This document shows, piece after piece, positions 10,443-20,805 of a stretch of DNA of 64,000 nt. The first letter of the stretch is position 1. Each line of letters starts with the position of its first letter. Source of the DNA: Ascarosepion bandense (Eukaryota; Mollusca; Cephalopoda; Sepiida; Sepiidae); contig JBBBDQ010001274.1 of the NCBI GenBank assembly GCA_037127315.1, positions 839,501 through 903,500 of the forward strand, given 5' to 3'. The position numbers and the translations under genes were made by a program. The notes under the pieces were generated by a model, which ran no database searches, was not told the origin of the DNA, and saw only the letters and a list, made by a program, of their open reading frames with translations.

Positions 10443-10982
10443 TTAGGTCAGTGCAAAAACTGTGTTTTTGAAAATCATTATTGATAACAATAACGACCTT
10501 TGCTCTCTATAACTTGATTCCGTCTGTCAACGAGCTTATAAATGCCTAGCTTGTAACATTCTTTAGGTGTGAAATATGAATCTAACTCATGTTCAATCTC
10601 CTCTCGTGGTGTTAACCTAAGGCCATCTAAATAATTTTAAAATCCTTGAAATAAGTGATAATCTAAGGGAGCTAGATCAGGAGAATATGAAGGTTGAGCA
10701 AAATGGCACGTCTCATCACCTGTGACAAGCCTACCCAAAAATTGTGTCTGAAGGTGTCGTGAAATCAAAGATTCGCAACAAGAAACTCATTGTCGCAGGT
10801 TCTCTGGAGAACATGGATGAGAATATTGCAGAGAAATATGAATGATGCTTTAATAATCTGAAAAAAAATGTTATACATTAATCATGGTGATATGTTTAAG
10901 TAATAAAAATATGCATAAAATAAATTACTATGATTTAAAATGCTCTTTTTACAAACCGGCAAAAACTTTTGCACCAACCTGA
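10443..10982 (-). mobile_element. mariner element, internally deleted, with terminal inverted repeats
   Basis: Ends read TTAGGTCAGTGCAAAAACTG at 10443 and, as reverse complement, TCAGGTTGGTGCAAAAGTTT at 10982, both flanked by TA (10441-10442 and 10983-10984). These match mariner-type inverted repeats and the TA target duplication. On the minus strand the coding remnant joins the region of the first catalytic acid ('LVTGDET') directly to the region of the third ('PSYSPDLAPLDYHLF') near 10705. It then continues through 'TPREEIEHELDSYFT' to a stop near 10480. The central segment with the second catalytic Asp is deleted. The element could have been moved only by an enzyme supplied elsewhere. Confidence 0.8.
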
Positions 10983-10984
10983 TA

Positions 10985-11081
10985 TATATATATATATATA
11001 TACTACATATAAATATACATGTATATATGCTGCGTATACACATATAAGCATATATATACAAACTAAATATTTATATATTGC

Positions 11082-11140
<59 letters not shown>
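10985..11140. repeat. (TA)n microsatellites
   Basis: TA runs at 10981-11002 and 11083-11140 with intervening TATATACA-rich sequence. Confidence 0.9.
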
Positions 11141-11142
<2 letters not shown>

Positions 11143-11709
11143 ATTAATTCAATGATGTTGGATGATCATTTCGATATGAAAATCCCCACGGGGATAACAC
11201 ATCACCTCAGCAACAGAAAATTCCTTTCAGAAACTGGAGAAAAAACAGTCTAATTTTCATTTTTAAATAGATTTGCAAAGAAATTCAAAAAGGAAAAAAA
11301 AAGAAAAAGAAAAAGATAAAACAAAATAAAATCAAATAAACAAGAAAAGAAAAAATTGACATCGTCTGGGTTCGCAAAAAAGGAAAGAGAATTGTAACTT
11401 AAAAAGAACGGACGGCGTATTGAATTGGTGTAAGGTTAAGCAAAACGGAAAAAAGGTGGGAGATAAGAGAGATAAAGGAAGAGAAGGAAAAAAGAGAAGA
11501 AAAGAAAGAAAAAAAAATTTATATATTACAGACGCTGGACATATTCAAAAACCTAACTTCCCAAAAACGTTGAAGTATTAGAAAAAGGCCTTTACTGAAA
11601 AAGGTATAATTATTTTTAAAGGGAATTAAAAGATATAGGATTTAAAATAATTTTTTTTTTTAAATTAGGTCATTTGATTTAAACTAAATAAAGACACCGC
11701 TAGGTATAA
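11141..11709. other. unassigned, purine-rich
   Basis: The first 110 bp contain CCCCACGGGGATAA and GGATGATCATTTCGATATGA, the latter resembling the stem III side of the hammerhead-like motifs. 11270-11520 is A/G-rich with GAAAA and AAGAG repeats. No gene seen. Confidence 0.35.
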
Positions 11710-11969
11710 AAAAAATTTCATTTACAATTATACATACATATAGAAGTACACACATACATACATACACATAGACACACACATACAATTCTTCAATTATGAA
11801 TACATATATACATACATACACATACACACACACACATACATTCAATTCCATACACACTTATATACGTATATACACATACATGCGCATACACACATATATA
11901 TGTACACACATATACAAAAAATCTACACACACAATATATATGTACACACACATATATATACATATACAT

Positions 11970-12003
<34 letters not shown>

Positions 12004-12298
12004 GTACATTATACATATGCACGCACACACATACATATAAAAAATTAAAAAAATTAATGAATATTATAAAAAGAGCATTTAAAAAGCTAAAAAAATTTTT
12101 TACACACATAAATACATATATACACACATTCATATATACATATATACACACATATATACAAATATGCACATACACACAAACATACACATATACATAAAAA
12201 TTATAAAAAGAAAAATTAATAATTAATAATTAAAAATTTAAAAATTTAAAAATTTAAAATTTAAAAATTAAAATTTAAAAATTTAAAATTTAAAATCC
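11710..12298. repeat. TACA/CACA-rich simple repeats and AAATTT low complexity
   Basis: 11710-12195 is an irregular mix of ACAT, CACA and TATA units. 12196-12298 is a low-complexity AAAATTTAAAATT tract directly after the stop codon of the GIY-YIG fragment (minus strand). Both strands have long spurious frames (Tyr-Ile-Cys or Tyr-Thr-His rich). Confidence 0.85.
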
Positions 12299-12714
12299 GT
12301 CCTATGACGGCACTTATTAATGAATTCCTTTTTAAGATTCAAAAGTAAGTCCTGATGAGGATACTTCAAAATCAGCATCTTCTCCAATAAACATAGACGG
12401 CACCTATCACGAAAACTTTTAGGGGTACAGGCTGAGCCTATTAATTTCCAGCTGATTATAGGCCCTTCCTCCTTCATTTTCCAGAATCTACGTGATAGTG
12501 CCGTCTGGAATCTTTGATTAGGGTTCGAACACGAGTACCTGTGGTTGTAAAGTCTCTGTTTGAAAGGACCCGCGGACATACCAATATAAGTCAGGTAATT
12601 GTCTTTGTTGTTAGATGGGGAAATACGGGCTTCATAAATTACTTGGGTGGATTTACATTTGCCCTGCACCGGGCAGGTATCCACAGAATTACAATTACAT
12701 TTATCAACAATTTA
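12283..12714 (-). pseudogene. Penelope-like element, GIY-YIG endonuclease fragment
   Basis: The minus-strand frame encodes the C-terminal part of a Penelope-like protein. Near its start lies a Cys cluster ('KCNCNSVDTCPVQGKC'), the CxC...C...C motif that precedes the endonuclease in several Penelope lineages. The GIY-YIG domain follows: 'YLTYIGMSAG', then 'FKQRLYNHRYS' with the catalytic Arg and His, a 'SWKLIGSA' strand, 'CLLCLLEKMLIL' style residues with the Glu, and the usual ending 'INKCRHRTDF' before a stop. The domain is uninterrupted, about 140 residues. Upstream it is cut off by a (TA)n microsatellite at 12719-12766, and the reverse transcriptase is missing. The domain supports target cleavage for retrotransposition in intact elements; this piece is a truncated relic. 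Confidence 0.85.
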
Positions 12715-12715
12715 T

Positions 12716-12716
<1 letters not shown>

Positions 12717-12768
<52 letters not shown>

Positions 12769-12925
12769 GTATATACATTTTATGCAAATGGAGAGGATAA
12801 TAACTATAATAGTGAGGAAGGAAATATATATATATTTGTGTGTGTGTGGGGGGGGTATGTATATATGTATGTATATATATGTAGTATATATATATGTGTG
12901 TGTGTATTTATATGTAGTCTTTATG

Positions 12926-12958
<33 letters not shown>

Positions 12959-13068
12959 TTGTATTATGCATATATATGTACTATGTATATGTATATGTAT
13001 ATATGAAGTATATATATATAGAGAGAGACAGACAGACAGACAGACAGAAAGAAAGAAAGAAAGAAGTG
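12717..13068. repeat. (TA)n, TG/TATG and GACA/GAAA microsatellites
   Basis: (TA)n lies at 12719-12765. A TG/TATA-rich tract covers about 12825-13020. GACA then GAAA tetranucleotide runs lie at 13027-13065. Confidence 0.9.
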
Positions 13069-13069
13069 C

Positions 13070-13515
13070 GTGGAAGTATTGTTAAAACGTCCACTTTCTG
13101 ACCATTAAGCAAGGGTTCGAATCTTGCATAGGTCGATTTGTCAGAAAGGTAAATTTTTGGTGGTATCTATCTGGAGGAAGCGTTACCAGCGTGCGGCACT
13201 TTTTGAAAGTGCCTGAAAACCATGCTACAGGTTGACCCAAGCCTTGTGAGTGAAAGTGGGTAGACGGTATTCTTTCAGGGGAAGTCGATAGTGTGCAAGC
13301 TTTAAATCACAAGTCATTGTGACGGAGCGTTTGAGCGTTCTGGCCTTGTTTAAACTGTTGATCCCGCTAGATAATGCGATCTTTGCCACTAACTTTTGCT
13401 CAGCATAGATGCATTATAAACGACAGGTGGGCTTTGTGGGTGTGTCCAAGCAAGCGTCAACAACGGAGATAAGCCTCCCGCCCCAAATAGACGGATATCC
13501 TCAGATACTAGTGGC
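13070..13515 (+). repeat. tRNA-derived SINE, family B
   Basis: Aligns over about 440 bp with 62165-62612. Shared blocks include the B-box-like GGGTTCGAATCT(T/C)GC, 'CAGAAAGGT', 'GGAGG(A)(A/C)G', 'GAAAGTGCCTGAAAA', 'GGGTAGACGG', 'TCACAAGTCAT' and 'CAGGTGG'. The head resembles a tRNA with A and B boxes of an RNA polymerase III promoter. Octopus SINEs with tRNA heads are known; whether this is one of the named families needs alignment. The copy ends next to a (CA)n(TA)n run. Confidence 0.65.
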
Positions 13516-13522
13516 TAGCTGT

Positions 13523-13523
<1 letters not shown>

Positions 13524-13603
<80 letters not shown>
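13524..13603. repeat. (CA)n(TA)n microsatellite between two SINEs
   Basis: (CA)n lies at 13523-13566 and (TA)n at 13569-13602. The tract sits exactly between SINE family B on the left and family A on the right. Confidence 0.95.
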
Positions 13604-13604
<1 letters not shown>

Positions 13605-13606
13605 TT

Positions 13607-13917
13607 AATGTGCTTTGTGGTGCAGTGGATATCGGCTTTGAGAAATCAGAGAGCCGAGTTCGAATTTCAGTGGAATTATTTGTGTTCATTTACGCGCAAA
13701 TACTCTTGGGAAACGTATTAATCAGTCTCTTCCCTCTAGAAATGGGTTAAATAACAGGACAGATTGGGTTGCAACTAGTCTACCACAGAAAGTAATGCGA
13801 GAAAATATACTGCGAGAAAATCTTTTGCTCACTCAGTCATGTCTCTTTCGAGACATGATCGCGTATACGTTTATCACGTATGGCACTTCACGGACTGATG
13901 ACTATAACACATCACTT
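13607..13917 (+). repeat. tRNA-derived SINE, family A
   Basis: Shares an ordered set of blocks with 31325-31665 (plus), 61425-61712 (minus) and 63125-63335 (minus). They are 'GTGGTGCAGTGGATATCGG', a B-box-like 'GAGTTCGAAT', 'TTCATTTACGCGCAAATA', 'AACAGGACAGATTGGGTT', 'CAGTCTAC', 'GAAAATCTT(T/C)TGC' and 'GAGACATGATCGC'. The head has tRNA-like A and B boxes, consistent with RNA polymerase III transcription. No internal coding capacity; it would depend on a LINE for mobility. Confidence 0.7.
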
Positions 13918-14846
13918 CATAAATTCCTAGCCTAACTAATACAACAAAAACTTTTAGGCAAAATTCAACTTTATTCATCAACATAGTCTTCTTCTAGAGA
14001 GATACCCTAATTCCAAGGCTTCTACAACAATTCGATGCATTTTTGTAGAACAATTTGTTATTAGCCTCAAATATGCATCAGTTTCTGATATCACTTCTTC
14101 ATTGGAGCCAAATATCTTTCCCTGGAGCATTCTTTTGAGGTCTGAAAACAGCCAGTAGACGATGGGGAGCAGATCTGCAATTCATGTAGTTTTGCCATCG
14201 TAGCGATCAAAATTGTCACATATTTATGCAAAAACTACTTTTTGCTGTGTTGAAACAGTCGCAAACAACGTCCTGAATCGTCGATGAGTTGTTGTTTTTG
14301 ATCGACTGTGAGCAACCGCAGCACCCACTTTGAACACAGTTTTGTCAATGACAAATGTCCATGCAAAGCGGTGAATACACTGCCTTCTGATATATTCAAC
14401 TTCTCTGCTATCTCATGCAATTTCAATTTACGATCGGTCAAAACGAGTTTGTAGATTTTTCTTTTGTGTGTGTGTGTTTTCCGGGACAACTACCGATTTT
14501 GGGCGACCTGAGTCCTCGATAGCTTTTGTGTCTGTACGAACGCGTTTAAAGTCATCATACCACCTCTAGACCGTTGTTTCTGAACAGAGTCCGAATAAGA
14601 TTTATCAAGCCATTAATTTGCTTGAAAAGTATTTTTTTCCACCAGAAAGCAATTCTTTATCAACAAACGAAATTCAGATTTTTCTTTGTTTTGATAATTT
14701 GCAGCAGTAGATTAACTTAACTGTAATTTGTACACTAATTACGCCTAAATTTTGTCACGTGCCATTTAAGGGTTAGAACTTCATAAACTTCATATGGATT
14801 TTTTTTATTTGTCGCGCCATCTATATGTCAGGCACGGGACTTACTA
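13918..14846 (-). mobile_element. mariner element, internally deleted (same family as 20.8 kb)
   Basis: The minus strand starts near 14846 with 'TAAGTCCCGTGCCTGACATA' and 'TAGATGGCGC', matching the start of the plus-strand copy at 20.8 kb. The transposase remnant includes the helix-turn-helix part ('KLKLHEIAEKLNISEGSVFT' near 14420) and 'WVLRLLTVDQKQQLIDDSGR' near 14310. After a deletion it resumes at 'YWLFSDLKRMLQGKIFGSNE' near 14150. The stretch containing the first two catalytic acids is missing. Stops are present near 14195 and near the start. It is inactive. Confidence 0.75.
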
Positions 14847-14854
14847 AATGATGT

Positions 14855-14855
14855 G

Positions 14856-14894
<39 letters not shown>

Positions 14895-15045
14895 TATTTA
14901 TATATTTCAGTATATGTGTAAGTGTTGTATATTTCAGCAGCAATCTGTCTTTTATGTCGGTTTAATTAAAATCATATTATATAATAGTATTAAATTTGAA
15001 TTATATAATAATCTTTATATATATATATATATATTTGCATGTATA

Positions 15046-15082
<37 letters not shown>

Positions 15083-15175
15083 GTAAGTGTTGTATATTTG
15101 AGCAGCAATCTGTCTTTTATGTCAGTTTAAGATCATATATAATAATATTAAATTTGAATTATATAATAATCTTTA
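14855..15175. repeat. direct duplication of about 105 bp with (TA)n runs
   Basis: 'GTGTAAGTGTTGTATATTT(C/G)AG' through 'TTGAATTATATAATAATCTT' occurs at about 14917-15018 and again at 15081-15174, offset about 165 bp. Each copy is preceded by a (TA)n run (14858-14890 and 15048-15077). Probably replication slippage or unequal exchange between the TA runs. Confidence 0.7.
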
Positions 15176-15640
15176 CATTTTCTACAAAAACCAAATACAT
15201 AGCAATTTTAAACATGACGAATCTTCACTTCCAAACATATACATTTTGCCGTAATTTTAGACAGATTCGTTCTACTTGTAACAAAATTAGAACTAATACG
15301 ATATCTCTGGATGTGGGCATTGAAACGAAAACAGTCTGTTCTCATAGATTAACTAAAGGCTTAATTTCGGAATTCTCTGTATGTTACCAGGATCGATATA
15401 CTCCTGATGACAGCCAGAGGGCTCAGCGGCTGAAACGTTGAGATAACAGCAACAAAGACAAGAACATTAGTCGGCTTCTCAATAGTGTAAATAATAACTT
15501 CCTCATCCCAGTAATTCCGGCAGAGACTGCCGCTTTGTGGATAAGAATCTCGCGTGGTTGCTTCCCTGAAAACTACATTATTAACTTCTCTCATCATTAT
15601 TTGTCTATATTTTTAAGATGAGGTACTATTTACATTATTA
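15176..15640. other. unassigned, with one hammerhead-like motif
   Basis: No gene recognised. At 15403-15440 (plus) the string CTGATGA, an AGCC/GGCT possible stem, and GAAAC follow in hammerhead order. The stem III/cleavage part does not fit, so it is at best a decayed relative. Confidence 0.3.
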
Positions 15641-15659
15641 AAGCTGTTCAGACAGTTGT

Positions 15660-15760
15660 TCTCATTTTTATTGCTATTTATTTACGACGTTTCGGCAATT
15701 GCACGCTCTAACCTTCTTCAGGTGCTAGGAATTTTGACCTCTTTATTTCTATCACGGGAG
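15660..15760 (-). repeat. Penelope-terminus-like module
   Basis: The minus strand has CTGAAGA (15721-15715) and GAAACGTCGTA (15693-15683) at the same 39-nt spacing as the plus-strand copy at 22029-22067. It is preceded by 'AATTCCTAGCAC' and followed by an AATAA(A)AATGAG block. Same family as the arms at 7.84-8.09 kb. Confidence 0.55.
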
Positions 15761-15824
15761 TATATAATGCTCATTCCATGTGAGATGCCACTTCCGAATA
15801 CTATGTAGTTATTAACTCAATTCT

Positions 15825-15935
15825 TTAAGTTATTCGTTCACTACTGCTAGGTATTGAACTCACAAGTCTTTGGGTTAAGTCACTGTGACTACCCAACGCC
15901 TATATCCAACGGGCCATCTCTCTTCAGGCGAAAGA
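15825..15935 (-). repeat. possible tRNA-like SINE fragment
   Basis: The reverse complement contains 'GGCGTTGGGTAGTCACAGTG' and 'GAGTTCAATACC', spaced like the A and B boxes of a tRNA. No second copy is visible in the window, so the call is weak. Confidence 0.35.
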
Positions 15936-16489
15936 ACATTTATTATATGTCCTCTTTATCTTTATAATCTTCACTTCCTACTTTTTTCTCTTTAATTCAT
16001 ATCACACACATCATTGGTTATTTCTATTTTAACAGTAATCCCCTACCGTTAGTGGCTCTCGAGCCTTCTATCGAGTGAATTGTATCACTTTTTAAAATGT
16101 CCCATCGTATTTAGTTCCGTCACCGAAAACTCTATTAGTGCTTGTTAAGGTGACTGCTGCGCAAGTTGTTAACTTTTTCGCCTTTCGAGGACACCAATGT
16201 CTTCCTGTCGAAATGCCGGATATTTGAGCCCCCATTGAAATCCGCAAGCCGTCACAGCGAACCGAGACTGTTTTTCAAAGAGGCTTTGAGGTTCAGTGCG
16301 TTGACGCACATAAACGAAGCTGTAAATCAGAACGGTCGACAGATGGCATTCATCTGTGGCACCCCGTCCTGCCCTTCGACTCCGACGCCCTTGCCGCACG
16401 ATGAATATTTCATATTTTTGAATATTGGATCTTTTCAACCATGCAGAATTTATCGTCTGCTTATGGTGCGTTCGTTCGTTCATGTCTTT
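15936..16489. other. unassigned
   Basis: Frames of up to about 160 codons cross this region on both strands. None shows a recognised domain, and the longest runs into the pyrimidine tract, so I treat them as chance. Confidence 0.35.
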
Positions 16490-16548
16490 GTACATTTGCA
16501 GCTTTGCTCAACTTTGTTTTTCTCTCACTCTTTCCTTATCTCCCTCCC

Positions 16549-16589
<41 letters not shown>

Positions 16590-17085
16590 CATTCCACTTA
16601 GTTTATGTATCATCTGCCTGTCTTATGTTCTTTTTAAATTTATATTAACTAAGTATACTTTTACTCATATTCTTACTTTCTCCTTGTACGCTTTCTCTTT
16701 TCTTTCTATTGCTTAGTGCTTTCTTTCTGTCTTTCTTTCTTCCTTTTTCTTTATTTCTTTTTATCGAGCGTTCTTTTTTATTGTTTCTTTTTCTTTCTTA
16801 TTTTCTGTTTTTCTTTCTTTTACTTTCTTGTGCATTGTTTCTTTCTTTTTTTCTAGCGTTCTTTCTTATTGTTGCTTTTTCTTTCTACCTGTTTTTTCTT
16901 TTCTTTCTTTCTTTTTCATTCTTTTTTATTATCATTATTTCTTTATTTTCTTTCTTGAGTATTGTTTTTCTTTTTCTTTTTCCTTCTTTTTCATTGTATT
17001 TTCCTTTTTTCTTTCTTATTTACTGTTTATTTCCCTTTTTTTCTTTCTTTCTTTCTTTTTTCATATTTTTATCATCTACATGCAA
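16490..17085 (+). repeat. pyrimidine tract, TTTCT-rich, with (TC)n
   Basis: The plus strand is mostly T and C, built on TTTC, TTCTT and (TC)n (pure TC at about 16555-16586). Long Phe/Leu/Ser-rich frames here are by-products of composition. Confidence 0.95.
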
Positions 17086-17580
17086 TTTTTTCGGTGCTAC
17101 GTATGTAATCTTCGTACCTGATTCTTCTAAAATATGTGATCTCCCTTAAAGAAATTATCTACATTCGCAGGAAAATTTGAGTGTTGTCCTTGTTTAAACA
17201 TTTACAATCTCATCTAGATTTCATTTGCTGGAAAATTATGCGATTCATTGCGTCAAATTTATTTCTTGCATTTCTGAAAAATGTTCAAACTGTTAAGAGT
17301 TAAGCTAAACATTTCCTTTAGGTTTTTGTCTATCATATTTTATTATTTGTTTAGTATATTATTATAGTATATTTAGCATATCATTAGTATATTATACTAT
17401 ATTTACTTCATTAGTCTATTAATTAAAAAACTATTTCTTTTTCATGTCTTATTGCGTATATATATATTTTTAATGTCTATTTTAATGTAGAGAATGTTCT
17501 CAACTCGTAAATTACATACTTTAGTGATGCGTTATTCTGGTGGATCAGACTCGGAAGATAGATAAGAAACTTAACTAGCA
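17086..17580. other. AT-rich spacer between pyrimidine tracts
   Basis: No recognised feature. Contains short TATTAGTATATT-like repeats near 17340-17410. Confidence 0.4.
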
Positions 17581-18093
17581 CGCATTTTTCTTTCTTTCTT
17601 TTGTTTTTCAATTATCGTTTTCTCTTTTTCCTTTTATATGTTCTTTCTGTCTTCTTTTTCTCCCTGCGTCTTTCATAGGGTTTTTTTCTGTTGTTTCTAC
17701 ATTCTTTTTTTCATGTGTTAACTTTTCAATCCTTTTCGCAATTATCTGTCTTTAATTTTTAAAGATCTGTTACTTTTCATGAATTTCTGTTTGATTTTTC
17801 CTAGATTTGTTCATAACTTTTCCTTTTACTTTCATTTTTTTCTTTCTCTATTCGGCTATTTTTCTCTTCTAAATCTTTTTTCTTTTTTCTATTTGTTAAT
17901 AACTTGTTTCCACTTTGAATGCCTATTTTTTACATTTTCTTCTTTTTTCTTTCTCTTTGCTCCCTCATTCCTTTGTTTCGTTTTTCTTGGCTAATAATTT
18001 ACTTTTTTCTTATTTATTCTATAAATTCTATTATTATTCTGTATTTATTTCTCTGCTTTCTTTCTTTTATTTCTTACCCACATAACAATTTAC

Positions 18094-18138
<45 letters not shown>

Positions 18139-18155
18139 TATGTATGTACGTATGC

Positions 18156-18199
<44 letters not shown>

Positions 18200-18280
18200 C
18201 CTTCTTTAATTCTGTTTTCCTTTATGTCTCTCTCAGTTAATCATTAATTTTTTCTTTAATATAATTTATCTTTCTCTTTT

Positions 18281-18311
<31 letters not shown>

Positions 18312-18588
18312 CTCTCTCTCTCTCATTTACAACTTCATTTTTATTTCATTTTTCCTTGTTTCATTTTTTCATTCTTTCTTTCTTTCTTTCTTTCTTTTTT
18401 CTTTTATCTACTTGAAATAATAATTTTGTTTTCTTTTTTATTCTTTATCCACCACGTTACTTTTAGCTCTCTCTCTCTCTCTCACTTAATAACTTTTTCT
18501 TTTTCATTCTCTCTATCAATCTCTTCCTTTTCCTTCTTTCTTTTTCCTTCCTTCCTTTTCATTCTCGCTTTCTTTCTGTTTTTCTTTA

Positions 18589-18648
<60 letters not shown>

Positions 18649-19355
18649 GTAATTACTTAATTTTTCGTTTTTATTCACTCTCTGGGCCATACTCTTTTTT
18701 CTTGAATTCTTTCTTTTATCTCTCCCAATTTATAACATGCATTTCTTATTCTCTCTCCCTCTATTTCTTTTTTTCTTTTTACCTTTTGTCTCTCACTCTC
18801 TCTCTCTCTTCCTCTCTCAGTTTATAACTTATTTTATCTTTTTTATTCTCTCCCCAGTTTTTCTTTTTCTTTTTTTTTTCTTGATTTCGTTCTTTTCTAA
18901 CATACATTTTTTAGTCTCTCTCCCTACCTATTTCTGCTTTTTTATCTTCCTTTTTTCTCTCTCCTTCTCTGTCTCTCTGTCTCTCTCTCGCTCTCTCTTC
19001 GCAAAGATCTTACTTTTTCTTTTTTATTCTTTCTTCTTTTTTTTACTTTTTTCTTTCTTTTATCTTTCTGAGCTTATAACATACATTTTTTATTCTTTTC
19101 CTCCAATTCTTTTTCTTTCTTCCTTTCATCTCTCTCTCTCAATCTCTCTCTCTCACTTTCTCTTCTCTTTCCTCTTTCACTCAGTTTATAACTTTTACTT
19201 TTTTATTCTCTCTCCTGTTTTTATTTTTTGTTGTTCTTTTACTTAAATTTTTCTCTTTTATTTTCATATGTAAATCAATTCTTTATCTGACTCAGCTTGT
19301 AACTTACATTTTTCTTTTACATTATCTCTCCCTGATTTTCTTTTTCTTTTTTTGT

Positions 19356-19404
<49 letters not shown>

Positions 19405-19885
19405 ATTTAATAAATAACTTTTCTCATTTTTATTCTCTCTACCCAGAAATGAAAGAAAAAAAGTAAAATAAAATAGGCGAGATAATCAAAAAGAAAAAAG
19501 GTAACAGTTGCGAATGAAATAAAAGAATCAATTTTCTTTCTTTCTTTCTTTCTTTCTTTATTTATTTATTTCTTTCTTTCTTTCCTCTCTCAACTAATAA
19601 TTTACTTTTTTATTCACTCTCCCCTAATTCTGTTTTTTTCTTTTCTTTCTTTTATCTCTCTCAACTAACAATTTTCCTCTTTCTTTTTTATTCTCTCTAA
19701 ACCTCTTTTTTCTATTCTTTTCTTTCTTTTAAGTCACGCCCAGCTTATAACTTTCTTTCTTTTTTATTCTCACTTCCCAGTTATTTATTTTATTCTCTTT
19801 CCTTCTTCCCTGTATCTCACTTTCTCAGCTTATGACTTTCAGTTTTCATTTTACTTCTCTCTTCCAATTTTTCTTTTTTCAATTT

Positions 19886-19929
<44 letters not shown>

Positions 19930-20112
19930 TTACTTCTCTCTCCGCTAATAACTTCTCATTTTTTATTCTTTCTCCCCTTTTTATTTTTTCTCCCTTTTTT
20001 ATACTCTCTCCCCTTTTTATATTTTCTCCCCTTTTTTCTACTTTTTCTTTCTTTTTAGCACTCTCTTATCTAATAAATTACCATTTCTTTTTATTCTCTT
20101 TCCTCATTTCAT
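17581..20112 (+). repeat. 2.5-kb pyrimidine tract with nested microsatellites
   Basis: The plus strand is overwhelmingly T/C. It has (TC)n at about 18097-18135, 18595-18647 and 19361-19400, (TATC)n at 18158-18198, and (TTTC)n at about 18283-18312, 18375-18398 and 19885-19930. A recurring motif 'TTTCTC...AGTTTATAACTTA.TTTT' appears about every 100-150 bp (for example 18730, 18820, 19070, 19185 and 19285), so an old tandem organisation underlies it. No coding sequence. Confidence 0.9.
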
Positions 20113-20139
20113 ATCTATATATTCTTTTAAAAATGAGAT

Positions 20140-20765
20140 AAAAGGTGTGATTGCTACGTTTTTTATGTAATTGTTCATGTGATCTGTAACAGAATGTAAG
20201 TGTTGTTATGTATGAAATGAAGTACTGTTATGTGTTATGTATCGAACGTGGTAAGCATGTTGTTAGTATGTTCGTAGTTAATGTTATTGAGTGTTGGCAT
20301 TTTCATTTTTATTAATAACGCCTCCACCATTTTTATTTTTTTTTGCATGTAGATGATGTTATGATATTTGTGTTGCCAACAAGTATGACAAAACAACCCC
20401 AATATCATAGCATCATTTACATGCAAAAAATAAAAATTAAAAGTAATGGCTTTATTAATACAAACGAAAAATCCAACACTCAGTAACATCAACTACGAAC
20501 ACGCTAACAACATGCTTACCGTGTTCGGTACATAACACATACCACTTCTCCACGTTATACATAACACCACTTACATTTTGTTACACGTAAAATAATATTC
20601 ATCCTCGGAAATGGTTAAAAAATATAGCTGAAAGCGCTCGGGTAAACAAAATATTTGTACAGTTTCTATATAATTTATATCCCCCAAAAAAGAAATGATA
20701 AGATCACATAAAAGATTACATAAAAAACTTAACCATCACACCTTGTTTGTCATCTTTAATGAAAC
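20140..20765. repeat. large palindrome (inverted repeat), centre near 20390
   Basis: The left arm (20140-20385) and the reverse complement of the right arm (20765-20395) share 'GTGTGAT', 'TTTTTTATGTAAT', 'AA(C/A)A(G/A)AATGTAAGTG', 'GGTAAGCATGTTGTTAG', 'GTTCGTAGTT', 'GAGTGTTGG' and 'TTTGCATGTA'. The left arm lacks about 140 bp that the right arm has (around 20600-20740). The right arm includes 'CTGAAAGCGCTCGGGTAAAC', a Penelope-terminus-like string. A single-arm relative is at 9265-9545. Confidence 0.75.
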
Positions 20766-20805
20766 CAGCATAAATGAGAGGTTGCTGCCAAAATATACAA
20801 TATAA

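Noticed and set aside
11790..12197. Tyr/Thr/His- or Cys/Val-rich frames on both strands
   Set aside because: Products of TACA/CACA simple repeats; both strands open at once.
12514..12768. 84-codon plus-strand frame
   Set aside because: It is antisense to the GIY-YIG domain and finishes in translated (TA)n.
15403..15440. CTGATGA ... GAAAC as a functional hammerhead
   Set aside because: The sequence after GAAAC does not form a stem III with a U-H cleavage step, and stem II needs a bulge. At most a decayed relative.
16166..16648. 160-codon plus-strand frame
   Set aside because: No recognised domain; its last third runs into the (TC)n tract and an overlapping antisense frame is also open.
16709..17149. 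146-codon Phe/Leu/Ser-rich membrane-like protein
   Set aside because: A translation of pyrimidine-rich low-complexity DNA; neighbouring frames give similar peptides.
18426..19246. Long hydrophobic frames of 133 and 169 codons
   Set aside because: Same reason: TTTCT and (TC)n composition, without conserved structure.
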